DNA of 64,000 nt from Lumbricus rubellus (lineage: Eukaryota; Annelida; Clitellata; Crassiclitellata; Lumbricidae). Shown here piece after piece: positions 36,670 to 48,947 of this stretch (positions within the stretch are counted from its first letter, which is position 1; each line of letters opens with the position of its first letter). Both the position numbers and the translations under genes were made by a program. Below the pieces are notes generated by a model, which saw nothing but the letters and a program-made list of their open reading frames with translations, ran no database searches and was not told the DNA's origin. The stretch lies in NCBI GenBank assembly GCA_945859605.1, contig OX243828.1, positions 24,790,109 to 24,854,108 on the forward strand, in the 5' to 3' direction.

Positions 36670-37145
36670 GCTGTCTGTATCTATCTATCTCAATTGTCTG
36701 TCTGTGTCTGTCTGTCTGTGTGTCTGTGTCTGTCTGTGTCTGTCTGTGTCTGTCTGTGTCTGTCTGTGTCTGTCTGTCTGTGTCTGTCTGTGTCTGTCTG
36801 TGTCTGTCTGTGTCTGTCTGTATCTATCTATGTCAATTGTCTGTCTGTCTGTCTGTGTCTGTCTGTGTCTGTCTGTGTCTATCTGTCTGTATCCATCTAT
36901 CTCAATTGTCTGTGTCTGTCTATCTGCGTCTGTCAGTGTCTGTCTGTCTGTCTGTGTCTGTCTGTCTGTCTGTCTGTATGTCTGTCTACTTGCCTATATC
37001 CTTCCGTCCGTCCGCCTGTTCGTCTATCTCCGCCTCTGTCTGTCGATCTATCTCTCTTCATTTCTCCTTATCTGTCTGTCTGTCCGTCTCCCTGTCTGTC
37101 TGTCTTTCTGTCCGTCCGTCTCAATGTCTGTCTGTCTGCCTTCAT
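36670..37145. repeat. (CTGT)n / (CTGTGT)n tract
   Basis: Three blocks of CTGTGT/CTGT are each introduced by CTATCTATNTCAATTGTCTG. A unit of CTGT block plus leader has been tandemly duplicated. Confidence 0.9.
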
Positions 37146-37689
37146 TGTATTCTTGCCCTGTGGACATGATTGTGTCTATTAGCATACTGCGTCACGTTCA
37201 TGCAAAGGAATTAAGTACTTGAGTTGTACTCAACTTGTCAGTATAGCTTCAGAATAGCTCAAACGCGCGCACACAATATAATGTCATTGGATAATCGGGT
37301 CCTTTCAGATAATAATTATACTATTAAGTGGTTAGGTCTCTCACTTAAGGCTCGGTTGTTTGCTCGCTTACATGCATACAAATCATACGTCTGCTATAAC
37401 TGAAGAATTTAATATACGACATAACACACACATAATATATAATTTATATATGTATAATAGTGTGGTTCCATCGACAATGACAACTTTTGAAGTTGGTTCT
37501 TCTTTATTCTTCAACCCAGCATTTGGTGATACGACTTATAGAGACTCTTTATCCAAAATATTTTCAAATTTCAAAGGTATTTAGGACTGGCGCGAACCAG
37601 TTGAAGTTTTGATGATTGCGCATATTTGGCAATTTCTTACTAATGAATAATGAACTACTTTGATACTTAGTTTTAGCATAAAATTTGTC

Positions 37690-38160
37690 ATGGTCAGTAA
37701 AACAATCAGTCAATCAATCATTCAATCAATCAGAATTTATATGTAGCTCTTTCAAGATGCCAACTCAGAGGTGCTCCCGGCCGAGATCAGGCGAAAAACA
37801 GTCTTCAAGCGTTTTTAAAACTGAAAACAGTTTGGGAGGTGTCGAATAGTCAAGTTCCAGGTTGTAGGACCAACGCATAGAAGAAATGGCTCTGCATTGT
37901 CACGTTGTGAGTGAAAGTAACTATTGAGTCACCATAGACAGCAGAGCGCAGTGCGCGGCGCCCAATGCAAATGAAAAGTGGGAGGCAAAGCTCACGCAGA
38001 TAAAATGGTGATCAGCATGATAAGAGATGCAAAAGATGCAGTCCTTAATTAAATGCTCTGCGGGAAAGGAAAGGCTAAACAGTAAAGTACCAAGTCAAGA
38101 TGCCACTGCAAGTTGCTTAGTTGGTAGTGCCGCTAAATGTTTAAGACTTCCGAATGTGGC
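37690..38160 (-). pseudogene. Decayed LINE 3' remnant inside the hAT-like element
   Basis: On the plus strand the sequence starts with an AATC-type tail, then TTTATATGTAGCTCTTTC and CAACTCAGAGGTGCTCCCGG. This is the complement of the common LINE 3' end. Upstream parts resemble the C-terminal coding region of the remnant at 12897 but with stops. A short open frame at 38206-38412 is of unknown nature. Confidence 0.6.
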
Positions 38161-39543
38161 GTGTGCTCATTGTCGTAAAGAGAATTAGGCTGAGAGCTCC
38201 TAAATTTGGCATGCCACCACAACAATTCTGAAATTATGTTGGAGAAGGTCTTAGGTCTGTATGATGCATCCAAGTTTTCCAATATGGAGCAATCAAGTCA
38301 TGTTAAAGATTTCCGTCCCATTATAGATCATGCATCCTTTTCCACATCCACAGAAGATGAGCAGATGACGACCAGATCCCATGGAAGGACGAGGTTATTG
38401 AGTTTGCGGTGATGACTACTAATGAACTTCTTGAGCTACCTGCCATTTTTCTCGGTGACATTGAACCACATGACTATGTTTCCGGTATCCACCAGCTGTG
38501 CGTCTGGTGTTATGATGGTCAGAGCTATTTACACATTTAAAATCTGGATATTCCTCTCACAATATGAACCTCGACACGGTCTGCGGCCAGTATCAACGAA
38601 ATCACGGATGTCTCGTGTCTTTCGTGTGGCAAACAATCTGGGAACATAATTTATGAAAGAAGTATCACTCTTTGTGACTATCCTATAATACCAAGTAGGC
38701 CTACTGTTTCCAGAGCGCAGCATCAACAGTAACCACCAAAATGACCTGAATTTTCTCTCCGTGCTCTCCACCGACAAGAACAGCAATGTTGTTAAGGATG
38801 CTACTTGTCATACACGTTTAGCTTTCTCTTCTAGGACTTGTCTGAGCTGCTGGTTGGGCTTGCGTTCTTTGACGATCATGTTTAAATAAAATAATAAGCA
38901 GACACTCATGGCAATGCCCCTAAACGAATATTCAGGTTCTGTGAGATCACTATAACGAATCCCACCATTCTATGAACCTATAAGAAAACAGGACTCCACA
39001 ATAATAATTTTAATATATTTCCGTCGTTAAATCACTCATGATATTTTTCAACACTTTGGAACTCTCTGATGTCTTTCTACAGTATGATCCAAGCCGATAT
39101 TAATGGAGCTCGAACGTAACAAAAGAGCCATATACTTCTCCAATCCGTTAAAGTGGTTAAATGTATCGCAGAAGTAGAGTAGACACCTCAGTGCACAAAT
39201 TGAACTCTTTGCCAGCACAAAGTGCAGAACAAAGGTAGTTCTTGCTACAGGTCGTAGGGAAACACAAGAGGCTATGCTATGAGCCAACCAAAACGGCACC
39301 CATCTATTTGGTCAAAGTCAAATGACCGACAAATTCATCGGCAAATGTTGATATTCTCGGCTACAATTTTACGACATTGTTATCTTCTAAGTGTTGCAGT
39401 CAATATATTAAAAATACATAAAATTTACTCATTCCGGCATGACTTTGGTAATATTATTCAGAAAATTAATTCAATTGCACATCTCAGAATTTGTGTTTAG
39501 ATTGTATGCAATTATTACCAACATTGCCATTAACCGATGTCTA

Positions 39544-40330
39544 CACTGTGTCCGGATGAAAAGTAGTACACAAATAAAAGTGTCATAACCCGGTCAAAAC
39601 TTTTGGGATTTGTCTGAAATTTTAAACACAGCAACAGTGACCATATTTACACGAGATTCCAAAGTCGTTTACAAAAATTCGCGAGTTTGTCAAATTTATG
39701 AGCGTTTGCGTTGGAACACCGACAAATTGAACTTTCCAACATGGAAAACCTGAAAGGAAGTGAAATTCAGCTATTATGGTGCCAAAAAATGTGTTTCGTG
39801 TTCTCGGACACACGATCGTAGACGTAGTAGGTTAATAGCTATCCAGGGAGACACTCGAATTCATATCCTGCAGCTGTGTCCGTCCAGCAGTCCAGACTTT
39901 GATCCGGAGTACATGTACTGGAGGAGCGCGTTTTTTGTTCACGCGTATTTATGACATCGATAACCGTAGGGCGTAGGGCGCGTCTGTTTGAAGATTGGCA
40001 GTGGTTTAACCAGGTGATCATTGACAGGACCATCAAACAGTAGCGTCTAAGTCCACGGTCGTGTGTCAGTGAACAAGGTAGAAAATGTGAACACCATATT
40101 TAGCTGAATTTCACTTCTTTTCAGGTTTTCCATGTTGGAAAGTTCAATTTTTCGGTGCTCCAATGCAAACGCTCATAAATTTGACAAACTCACGGATATT
40201 TCTAATCGGCTTTAGGATCTCGTGTAAATATGGTCACTGTTGCTGTGTTAAAAATTTCAGACAAATCCTAAAAGTTTTGACCGGGTTATGACACTTTTAG
40301 TTGTGTACTACTTTTCATCCGGACACAGTG
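39544..40330. mobile_element. Mariner-like element with ~238-bp inverted repeats
   Basis: The ends are CACTGTGTCCGGATGAAAAG on both sides with TA flanks (39542-39543 and 40331-40332). The arms 39544-39782 and 40092-40330 are near-identical inverted repeats. The 310-base middle is unique and has no intact transposase. It is nested in the hAT-like element. Confidence 0.85.
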
Positions 40331-40566
40331 TAGATAAGTTTTATGCAAACCAGTAGCAAAATATGAATATTTCGTCAGCTCCGCGCCAGTCCTAAATATT
40401 AATATTTTCTTATAATTTTTTAGCTGCGACCTACTGACACCTGGCGTCACCAAATGGCGGGTTGGAGAATTTTTTAAACCACTTTCATTTTTTAGAACCA
40501 CACTAATGTATAATATATATAATATGTAATACACTATGTGAACATATACCTTAGGCTTATGATCAT

Positions 40567-40825
40567 ATGGTATACCTTGGTGAACGGATATTTAACCTCT
40601 GGACAAAAACCCCCTCCTCGAAAAGCTGCCAACCGGTACCCCCCCCCCCCCCAGGGAGAGTAGGACATAAACCCACCCGATATCTTATCTTACATCATAA
40701 TGTTATATCATATACAATTATACTTGTATTGTATCATAGACTGTATATAGTGCCTTTGTGTGTTGTAAACACGCTATATATATATATATGTATGCAAATC
40801 TTGGAAAACAGACAGACAGACAGAC

Positions 40826-40860
<35 letters not shown>

Positions 40861-41460
40861 AAGACAGACAGACAGATAGAAAGACAGATAGACAGACAGA
40901 CAGACACAGACAGACAGACAGACAGAGTAAGAGAGAGAAAGAGACAGACAGAAAGAAACTGAGACAGTGAGATAGAGGCAGACAGAGAGATACAGACAGA
41001 CAGACAGACAGAGACAGGGCGAGATAGAGACAGAGACAGATACATGTATAGTCACCATATTGTATCCACATGAGACTTGCATACTTGATAAACCATGGCA
41101 GCGCTACATAACTAGAGAACTGTGTGTTTACAATACATTTGCATCGTCTGTCATCCAGACCATATATACCGTCTGTGCTCAGCCAGACAGACCATGCCGT
41201 CTGCTGCCTATTAAGTATTCTACTCTTTTCCATAATATTATTTGTTTTTCGTCGTCAGTAATTGTTGTTTTCGTGCTTAAAAGAGCATACTTGCGCTATA
41301 TAAATAATAAAGCGCTAAATAAAGCAGGCCTACGAGAGAGAGCATAGTGATTAGAGGACTGAACTCAGTGAACTGTCAACAGAGATGGCAGTAGCAGTAT
41401 ACTCTGCATTGTAGCCACCTTCATGTATATACGCAAAGCTAAGAGATGAATCCGCTACTT
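40567..41460. repeat. (GACA)n tract with unique flanks
   Basis: GACA and GAGACA units occupy 40808-41045. Flanking unique DNA shows no gene. A CTATATAAATAATAAAGCGCT-like string near 41298 may be another LINE tail. Confidence 0.75.
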
Positions 41461-41464
41461 CTGA

Positions 41465-41670
41465 TAGTCTGTATGTCAGTCTGTCTGTCTGTCTGTGTGT
41501 CTGTCTGTCTGTGTGTCTGTGTGAATGTGTGTCTGTGTGTCTGTCTGTGTGTCTGTCTGTGTGTATTTGTGTGTGTCTGTGTCTGTATGTCCGTCTGTCT
41601 GTGTCTGTGTCTGTATGTCTGCATGTGTGTCTGTGTCTGTCTCTCTCTCTCTCTCTCCGTCTGACTATGC
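41465..41670. repeat. (CTGT)n / (GTGTCT)n tract
   Basis: About 200 bases of CTGT and CTGTGT end in CTCTCT. Confidence 0.93.
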
Positions 41671-41761
41671 CAGTATATATGCGACACGAAGTGATCTGTG
41701 TTTTGGTTGGCATGAATGATTGAGACCATGTATACAAGCAGAGTCGTCAGCATCCCACTGC

Positions 41762-41890
41762 AGCTACAGCAGCAGCAGCAGTGAATGCTGGTCAAACCGT
41801 CAATGGACCTCTATCTATGACAGCAGCATCAGCAGCAGCAGAAGCAGCAGCAGCAGCAGAAGCAGCAGCAGCAGAAGCAGCAGCAGCCGA
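41762..41890. repeat. (CAG)n trinucleotide tract
   Basis: AGCAGCAGC runs with CATCAG and GAAGCAG interruptions. Both Ser and Ala frames are open, but no start or wider gene context is seen. Confidence 0.85.
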
Positions 41891-42139
41891 TCATCAATTA
41901 TTAGTCCATGCATGGTTGCTGCACAGCAGATGCTGTCACTTGCAGACTATGATTGCGTATTGTCTCCAAACGAACAGGTGCTCGTACATGTACGAGCCAG
42001 ACCAGGCTAATATCGCTCTTTAACCATGTATAGGGTACCACACGAATGCATGTATAGTGTATACTACCTCCATAGATAGATACATTGTAGATAGGCATGC
42101 AGACGGATATATAGATATATGCAGACAAGCGGGTAAACA

Positions 42140-42475
42140 GAAAGAGAAACAGACATAGAGTGAGACAGACAGACATTTAGATAGGCATGCAGACACGCAG
42201 GCAGACAGACAGACGGACGGACAGGCAGATAGTAAGACAGACAGATAAGCAGGCAGCAAAAAGAGAGGCAGATAGTAAGACAGAACAGACAGAAAGACAG
42301 ACAAACATACAGAAAACAGACAGAAATACTGAAATACAGAAAGACATATATAAAAAATTATGGCCATACAGGCTATAGATGTATTATACATAGCACACAT
42401 ATTACATACAGCCAGGAGACAAGCAGGCAGGGAGGCAGAGAGGCAAGCAGAAAGACAGACAGGTAGACAGACACA
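42140..42475. repeat. Degenerate (GACA)n / (GGCA)n tract
   Basis: GACA and GGCA units are mixed with AGTAAGACAGA repeats. The left flank (41891-42139) is unique with no gene. Confidence 0.85.
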
Positions 42476-42627
42476 CCTACAGCATTCTCATCATATATAA
42501 CACAGTTGATTTGGAGGTGTAGGCTACATGTATGTACATGTAGATGAACATTTTCTCCTTGGCGTGGATTTTCACTCCGGACTTTGAGACTGACCGTTAG
42601 CCACTATGAACCGTTGTGTTCCCAGCA

Positions 42628-42690
42628 TTTACAATACAATACAATACAATACAATACAATACAATACGATATAGTACAATACAATACAAC
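42628..42690. repeat. (ATACA)n pentanucleotide repeat
   Basis: About 12 ATACA units carry two substitutions. Confidence 0.95.
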
Positions 42691-42742
42691 TGAAATTTGT
42701 TATTGTCCTCCTTACAAAACTCAGAAATGCATGCCCACGCCA

Positions 42743-42903
42743 GGCGTGGGCGGAGTTTATAAGGGGCTAGGGGAGCTAAGCCCCCCCCCCAAGAAGTCCC
42801 AGATTCAGCTTTTTTACCACGAAAATGATATCTTTTTCCGGGCTTAGCCCCCCTAAGAAGGCATTAGCCCCTTCAAGAACGGAAACCAAACTCCGCCCAT
42901 GCC
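42743..42903. mobile_element. Small foldback MITE, 161 bp
   Basis: The end GGCGTGGGCGGAGTTT is inverted at the other side as AAACTCCGCCCATGCC (one mismatch). The inside is again palindromic around TAAGCCCCCC. Fragments of this family occur at 3453-3540. A clear target duplication was not found. Confidence 0.7.
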
Positions 42904-43059
42904 ACGCCTCGACGGCACAACTGCAATTGTATATTGCAGAGCATTATTGTGAGTGAAACTTTTCTTGCTGTTTTTGATTTATTAATTTTGATTTTTGTTA
43001 TGTTGATCTCTCTGAATAAACAAGTTTTAATTGAATCGATTTGAGTTGAGTGAATGACA

Positions 43060-43165
43060 CTTGCTCGAGGTTCCTACACAGTGACCCCTCTGACGGGGAT
43101 CGAACCCGTATACTCTCCACATTACAGGCCGACCGCTCTAACCACACGGCCACCGTGCATCCTCA
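43060..43165 (-). mobile_element. tRNA-related SINE head
   Basis: On the minus strand the sequence contains GTGTGGTTAGAGCGGTCGG and a B box GGTTCGATCCCCGTC. Plus-strand positions are 43097-43160. The fold is tRNA-like, but the flanking acceptor arms do not pair well, so I call it SINE-derived rather than a tRNA gene. Confidence 0.6.
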
Positions 43166-43631
43166 TTTGGACCATAGACAGAAATCATCCAGCTGTAGAT
43201 CCTGACTCGGTCGTCTTTCATGTCGTGATTCAGTGCAGTCTGCAGTTCCGACAGAAGCAATTCACAGCGGCAGAGGGCGCTATAAAAATCGAATAAAAAC
43301 CGGCGGCAACGCAATCGTTAGAGCCGGATTTTTCGAACGGGTCGACGAATGAACAATGGCGCCGATTGTTATTAAACACAGCATTGAAATATGACAATGG
43401 CTGCAGAGGCAGGCGGATGGAGGGATGCGGAGAGACGGAGACAGATGCAGAGATACGCGGACTGAACCAGAGGTAACGAGGCAGAAGGAGGGATCTATAC
43501 ACAAATTGAAGAAGACGTGGGTTTTAGGGTAATAGTTAACACTCTGGCACGAAGAGCACTTGCAAGTTGCAAGACGCAACCCTCCCATGCATGATCGGTC
43601 CACTCAACATTCCAATTACATGTATTATTTG

Positions 43632-43855
43632 TGGGGTACAGTGGCGTATGGGTATGTTCGTTGCCTTGCAGCCGCAGGGTTGCAGGTTCGAATCCACCTC
43701 AAGCCGCCTCGTATACTAGGGACCTATACCTTGTCTCGCATGCAATTGCTCAGCGTTTCGACGTGAAACTCCGATACAGTGCATGTCCGCGCTGTAGTTG
43801 GAAGCGCTTCTGAGTAGAAATCTTAAAGAGGCGCTATGACAAGTTTACAAACATA
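43632..43855 (+). mobile_element. tRNA-derived SINE (family 1)
   Basis: The element reads GGGGTACAGTGGCGTATGGG at the head and has a perfect B box GGTTCGAATCC. A TCCGATACAGTGCATG body is followed by the GAAGCGCTTCTGAGTAG and AAAGAGGCGCTATGAC tail. Confidence 0.85.
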
Positions 43856-44031
43856 CATATTATGTTGCACGAATTTTCAATCATAAAGAATTGCCGAATG
43901 CTGCAGAAAACCCGAAGCAATTAATTTTGTAATTATTTCTAAATAAGAAAATCAGCGGAAAAGAAATTGTTCTGGTAAAAAATATTACATCTGCCGTTTT
44001 GCGGCGTTTGTGTCGGAAGCACATGTAGCCT

Positions 44032-44253
44032 ACTTGGTGAGTCAGAAAAGACCCCTCTCAAGGTTTTTGGCCAGAAAAAAAATTTCTTAATCAAAATTTG
44101 CAGGCTTTAAAGCAATTCACTTACGTTCAGTGGCAAAATTTCACAAACATATTTTGAACACAACAAAGGTTGTATCACAAATTTTTACTTCTGGCCACGA
44201 TACTGGTATAAACCTTATAAGGGGTATTTTGGAATTTTTGGCCCACCCTGTAT
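44032..44253. mobile_element. Decayed relative of the 22076 MITE
   Basis: The right end GGCCCACCCTG and inner ACTTCTGGCCACGATA match the 216-bp MITE (ACTTCTGGCCAAGATA). The left end (GGTGAGTCAGAAAAGACCCC) is eroded. Confidence 0.65.
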
Positions 44254-44382
44254 ATATTTGCCGAACTCGATAGGATAAAATCGACGGAAAGCGATCAACG
44301 ATTCAAGATTCGGTCCACCCCAATGATATAGAAAGTGGACGAAGAATCCCTATGGCTAAATCATCGGTATGATTAGCCCAAT

Positions 44383-44440
44383 CGCATAATCACATAAATT
44401 TATAAATCGCCCCTCCAAGATCTCTACTCAGAGGACCATC
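44383..44440 (-). mobile_element. LINE/SINE 3' tail fragment
   Basis: The complement reads CCTCTGAGTAGAGATCTTGG, then AGGGGCGATTTATAAATT. This is the common 3' end without an upstream body. Confidence 0.7.
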
Positions 44441-45722
44441 CAGTCAATGGTTCAGATTCTGAAATCGAATTCCCCGAAGTCAGCAGTAAAGACTTTACAG
44501 AGAATCAATCGACACTGAAGACTTCTCCGCTTCTTCTCCGCTCCATCCTGAAATCCGACGAAGTCCTTCCCATGCAGAAGAAAATCAAAATGAAGCTTAT
44601 CTGATATAAACTTCTCTGTCCATGATACAATATAATATATTTCCGATGGTCATTCCGATACTGCAGATCCAATTTGGATTGGATGCCTGCTGCAGTGGCG
44701 AAGGAAATGACCTCTGCACCGGAAGTTAACGACAGGGGAATACCCTTCCCATGATGCAGTGCAACGGGTTGCATGTCTAAGACTCTTATAAGCCCTTGTC
44801 GGAGAGGTTGCCCTTTCTGCCATGCGTGCATAGAAATAGCACCCTGATGGGTTGAACTTGATCTTGTGTCGCATATATAGATTTGTTGGTGATACCCTCA
44901 GTGATTAGGGTATAATGTATCTCTGGCTGCCTTGTATAAGTCTCATATATTTTATATATATATATATATATATAGCATATAACCATAACCATATATTATA
45001 TGTATAATTGTAAATCTGGAGAAGAAGCCTGCATCGCAGTTAGAAAATTGTAGAAAAATAACTGGGGGGAGTGTAAGATGTTGATATACGAGGAGTTGGG
45101 GTGTGCAATTGTGCATGCATTGTGGACTGCAGGGAAATATGAACAGGCATCAAGTATAGGCTACACACGTTGTTCCCAACTATAGCCAAAACTTTATGAC
45201 ATATCATGTCCGCTTATCAGTACTTGAAGTGTGGGAAATTGTAATCGTAATTGTAATTGTAATCAAGACAATTTATATAGCATCATCGGTATATAGCAAG
45301 CTATACTTCTAGGATGCTTTATACACATAGCCAGGGCCTAATACAATTGTCAAAGTTCAGCATAAATGCAAACAGCTCGAAAGCAGGGAAAAGAAGTGCC
45401 TGGACGCCCCTTACCTTTCCAGGCTGTGCTGATGGCCAATAAGTGGCAGGACGGCGTTCAGACTTTTAAAATAAGTGCATGGACGCCGTCTATGACCATC
45501 CAGCCACACTTTAAGCCGTGCATGCAACGTATTCATATACTTTAAATGTATCTTTTGCAATTATGTATGAAACCATGCATGTCAAAACGTATTCACGGCA
45601 CCTTTAATGTAATACTTTCTCTGTCTGTCTGTCTGTCTACCTGCATGGATGCCTGCAGTGTATTCATAATTGCGTGGTATACGTGTATATGTTTAATTTG
45701 CTTATGCTTTTGTCGGGTCTGC
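44441..45722. other. Unique sequence, no gene assigned
   Basis: Short frames such as 44505-44831 (minus) have no recognisable motif. A TA tract lies at 44954-44974 and a TAATTG-type repeat at 45240-45265. Confidence 0.5.
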
Positions 45723-45850
<128 letters not shown>

Positions 45851-46129
45851 GAGTGTTTGCAGACAGCCTTTGAGTCGTTCGTCAATATATGGAAGCATTG
45901 GAAATGCACTGAACAACAAGAGTCCTATCATGGTCCTCTGGGTCTCGGTCTCTTTCGTCGCGTGAGGACCCGAAAGAATGACGCCACAGTATAGACACGT
46001 ATACATGTATTGTATACATGTATTGTATACATGTATTGTATACATGTATTGTATAGTCTGGCGACAGACGAACCATTAAACAACAATAGGGAGAGGGGAG
46101 AGACGTCAATCTGCTACATGTAAACGACG

Positions 46130-46871
46130 ACAGACTGTCTGTCTCTGTCTGTCCGCCTCTGTCTGTTTCCTTGTCTGTGTGTGTCTGTGTCTGTGTTTGT
46201 CTGTCTGTCTCTCCTTCTCTCTGCCTCTCTACCCCTGTCTCTCTCTCTCCCTGTCTCTGCATCCCTCTGCGTTTGTCTTTATATCTTTCTGTCTCTCTGT
46301 CCCTGCCTATGTCTCTGTATCTGTTCCCTGACTCTGTCTGTGTCTGTCTCTCTGTCTCAGTCTCTCTAACTTTCTGCCTTTGTCTCTGTATCTATCTGTA
46401 TGTCTCTATGTCTGCATGTCTGTCTGTCTGTCTCTGTTTTTTCTCTCTCTGTCTCCCTGTCTCTCTCTTTCTGTGGTCTCTGTCCCTGCACATGTCTTTA
46501 TCGGTTGCTGTATGTCTCTCCCTGTCTCTGCGATCCTCTGCCTTTATCCCTCTCCCTGTCTTTTCCTCTGTCTGTTTCTGCCTGTCTCCCGGAGTAACCC
46601 TGTATATATATATATATATATATATGTGTCTCTGTCTGTCTGTCTATCTGTCTGTCTCTTTCTCTCTCTAAAGTGTATATGTCTCTCATTCTTTGTCTTT
46701 TATATACCGATTCGTTTATAAACACACAGAAATATATGTGTATACTACTTTTGCATTGTCTGTGCAATTGTGTATAATTATATACCTGTGTTTATTTCTC
46801 TTCAGCGTACTTATAGATAACGTGTATATATGTGAACTTAAATATGTATATGTATACGTATGCAAGTATAC

Positions 46872-46902
<31 letters not shown>

Positions 46903-47062
46903 CAGACAGACAGACACAGACAGAAACAGACACACAGACAGACACAGACAGACAGACACAGACAGACAGACAGACACAAACAGACAGACAGACACAAACA
47001 GACACAGACAGACACAGACAAACACAGACAGACACAGACAGACACAGACAGACAGACAGAGC
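46130..47062. repeat. CT-rich tract, spacer, then (GACA)n tract
   Basis: Irregular CTCTGT sequence (46136-46680) and GACA/GACACA repeats (46872-47062) are separated by AT-rich DNA. All overlapping Cys/Leu/Ser frames are artefacts. Confidence 0.9.
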
Positions 47063-47214
47063 ATGCATGTGCTTCAGAAAATGGCATGGAATCTATAAGG
47101 GCCTGGCGTTGAAAGATTTGCTTCAAAGGCATCTGGTGTCTATACTCTATAGTATGTATACAGTTGTGGCAGACTATAATACGGGTGTAAGTAAACGCGC
47201 TTGCCGACTGGCTC

Positions 47215-47285
47215 CTTGTGGTGGTGGGTGGGTGGTGGTGGGTGGGTGGTGGCGGTGGGTTACAGTGGGTGGTGGCCGCTACGGT
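47215..47285. repeat. (GGT)n / GGGT tract
   Basis: A short G-rich repeat with GGTGGGTGGGTGG runs could form a G-quadruplex on the plus strand. Confidence 0.8.
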
Positions 47286-47611
47286 GGCGCCGGTAAGAGC
47301 GTTTAATTCTCGATAATTTACCATAAAACGCAATCATTAAGGAAACCAATTCCGACGTATAATACTATAATAAGCTGCGGAGATCCACTCGAGCCTCAGA
47401 ATATAATAAGCCTATAAGCTCTGCACTAATAGACGATGTACAGGCGTGTATGTACACAGGGGTGAGGGGGGGTCTACCTGCGGCCTCAGCTAGACCTACT
47501 CTCTTATGATTTTAATATATTATACAGGTGAGGTTTCTATTATTATTATAGGTCATCGGGACCTTACGTGTAGTTATCTGCGGTCTTAAATTGAGACGTC
47601 TTGAAAGTAAC

Positions 47612-47720
47612 TATACGCCACTGGTTGCACTCTGCCAGTGCCAGTCCCAAGTCTGGATAAAGGAGGAGGGCGACACTAATCATTTTTGATATGTCATGCA
47701 TTGTTGTTAAACAGTATAAC
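47612..47720 (+). mobile_element. Family 2 SINE 3' part
   Basis: The segment contains GCCACTGG, GCCAGTCCCAAG and GGATAAAGGAGGAGGGCGAC, then ACTAATCAT. It matches 55652-55762. The terminal hairpin is decayed in this copy. Confidence 0.7.
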
Positions 47721-47929
47721 AAGTCGAAAACAACAATGGCCGCTGCAGGTCACCCTCCTCGTTTTCAACACTTGAGCCTGGCACTATGCGGGTTTCACTG
47801 ACCAATCGGATCATTACTGGGTTTCTGCGTGCACGGGTTATTTGTTATTCTTGTGCATTTATGCAGCGCCACAATAATTAATCACAAGCCAATCGATGAT
47901 TCTGAGCAATTATCGTGAGTGCATGCAGG

Positions 47930-47998
47930 ACTTGCTCATGAGAGTCTCTAAACAATGACCGCGTCAGTGAGTTGCAAAATAATTATAATCGGCTATAG

Positions 47999-48040
<42 letters not shown>

Positions 48041-48440
48041 GGCTAATCGTGAGTGTTACGTGAATCAATCATGATTATGATTTTATTATGATTCTATGAT
48101 TATGGCTCCATGATTAAGATTTTTATGATCTGGCCGCCATTTTGTCCGCCATTTTGATTTTCTTACAGTGCTACATATATATCTTTGATTCCATTGCATT
48201 CCTTAAACCCAATAGTCTTAATTTAGAGTCTTGGTCATGAGAGTCTCTAAATAATGATGATTAAGATTTTTGTGATCATGATTTTTTATCATTAGGATTT
48301 TGACTGCAACTAAATTATGATTCTGATGATTTTGCTCACAATTTTGTAATCGTAATCGTAAAACTTCTAAAGCGCTAATCGAAAATCTAGCGCGGGGCAC
48401 CAGCTTATTCACGAGCGCTGCGTTGCGTCAAAAGGCTTGT
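47930..48440. repeat. Direct repeats, (TA)n and ATGATT-rich DNA
   Basis: TCATGAGAGTCTCTAAA appears at 47937 and again at 48236, about 300 bases apart. Between them are a TA tract (48001-48037) and degenerate ATTATGATT units. The end (48370-48430) shares CACCAGCTTATTCACGAGCG with 60020-60062. Confidence 0.65.
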
Positions 48441-48570
48441 TCGTAATAGTATAGCCCAATGGTGGTCCGGGTCGAGTTACCAAAGAGTCAGAGGGCGGAA
48501 CAGCTATATACTAAGGTGAGAGTCGTCTGCATGTGTTGAGAATTGGAAGGTGGAGGATCAGATGAGACAG

Positions 48571-48604
48571 GACGTGTGCGAGTGTGTATGCGTGTGTGTT
48601 TGTG

Positions 48605-48646
<42 letters not shown>

Positions 48647-48665
48647 CGTGTGTGTGTGTATCCCA
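48571..48665. repeat. (GT)n microsatellite
   Basis: GTGT runs carry GC and TATG interruptions. Confidence 0.93.
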
Positions 48666-48947
48666 CTGTGTATATGCGTGTCCGCGTTACCTTGTCACTA
48701 CGGAGTGTTCCAATCACCCACCGCCAGACGGCGCGTCATCCGAGGATTATGCATCGCGTGCATGAGAATGCACGAGATATGACGTCGCACGCCGACGGTT
48801 TCATTCATAAATCGTCACATTTTGAGATTTTGCTGTTGATTATGTGATTATGTTAAAATCAATGAGTGTATACAGGTTAATGCGGATAATAACATTAGAT
48901 TGACATTGTATACATAGCATAATTATATAGATGAAGTATACAATAAG

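Larger units (their letters stand above)
37458..40505. mobile_element. hAT-like DNA element, 3.05 kb, non-autonomous
   Basis: Perfect 11-base terminal inverted repeats (TAGTGTGGTTC and GAACCACACTA) are flanked by an exact 8-base duplication, ATGTATAA (37450-37457 and 40506-40513). The subterminal 150 bases are also inverted but diverged, sharing CATTTGGTGA and ATTTAGGACTGGCGCG. An 8-bp duplication with TA-starting ends fits the hAT superfamily. I see no transposase frame. The interior carries a LINE remnant and a mariner-like insertion, so the element is old or served as a landing site. Confidence 0.82.

Noticed and set aside
43097..43160. Functional tRNA gene
   Set aside because: The A- and B-box-like motifs are present but the acceptor arm does not pair. 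Similar heads in the window (4005, 57943) belong to SINEs.
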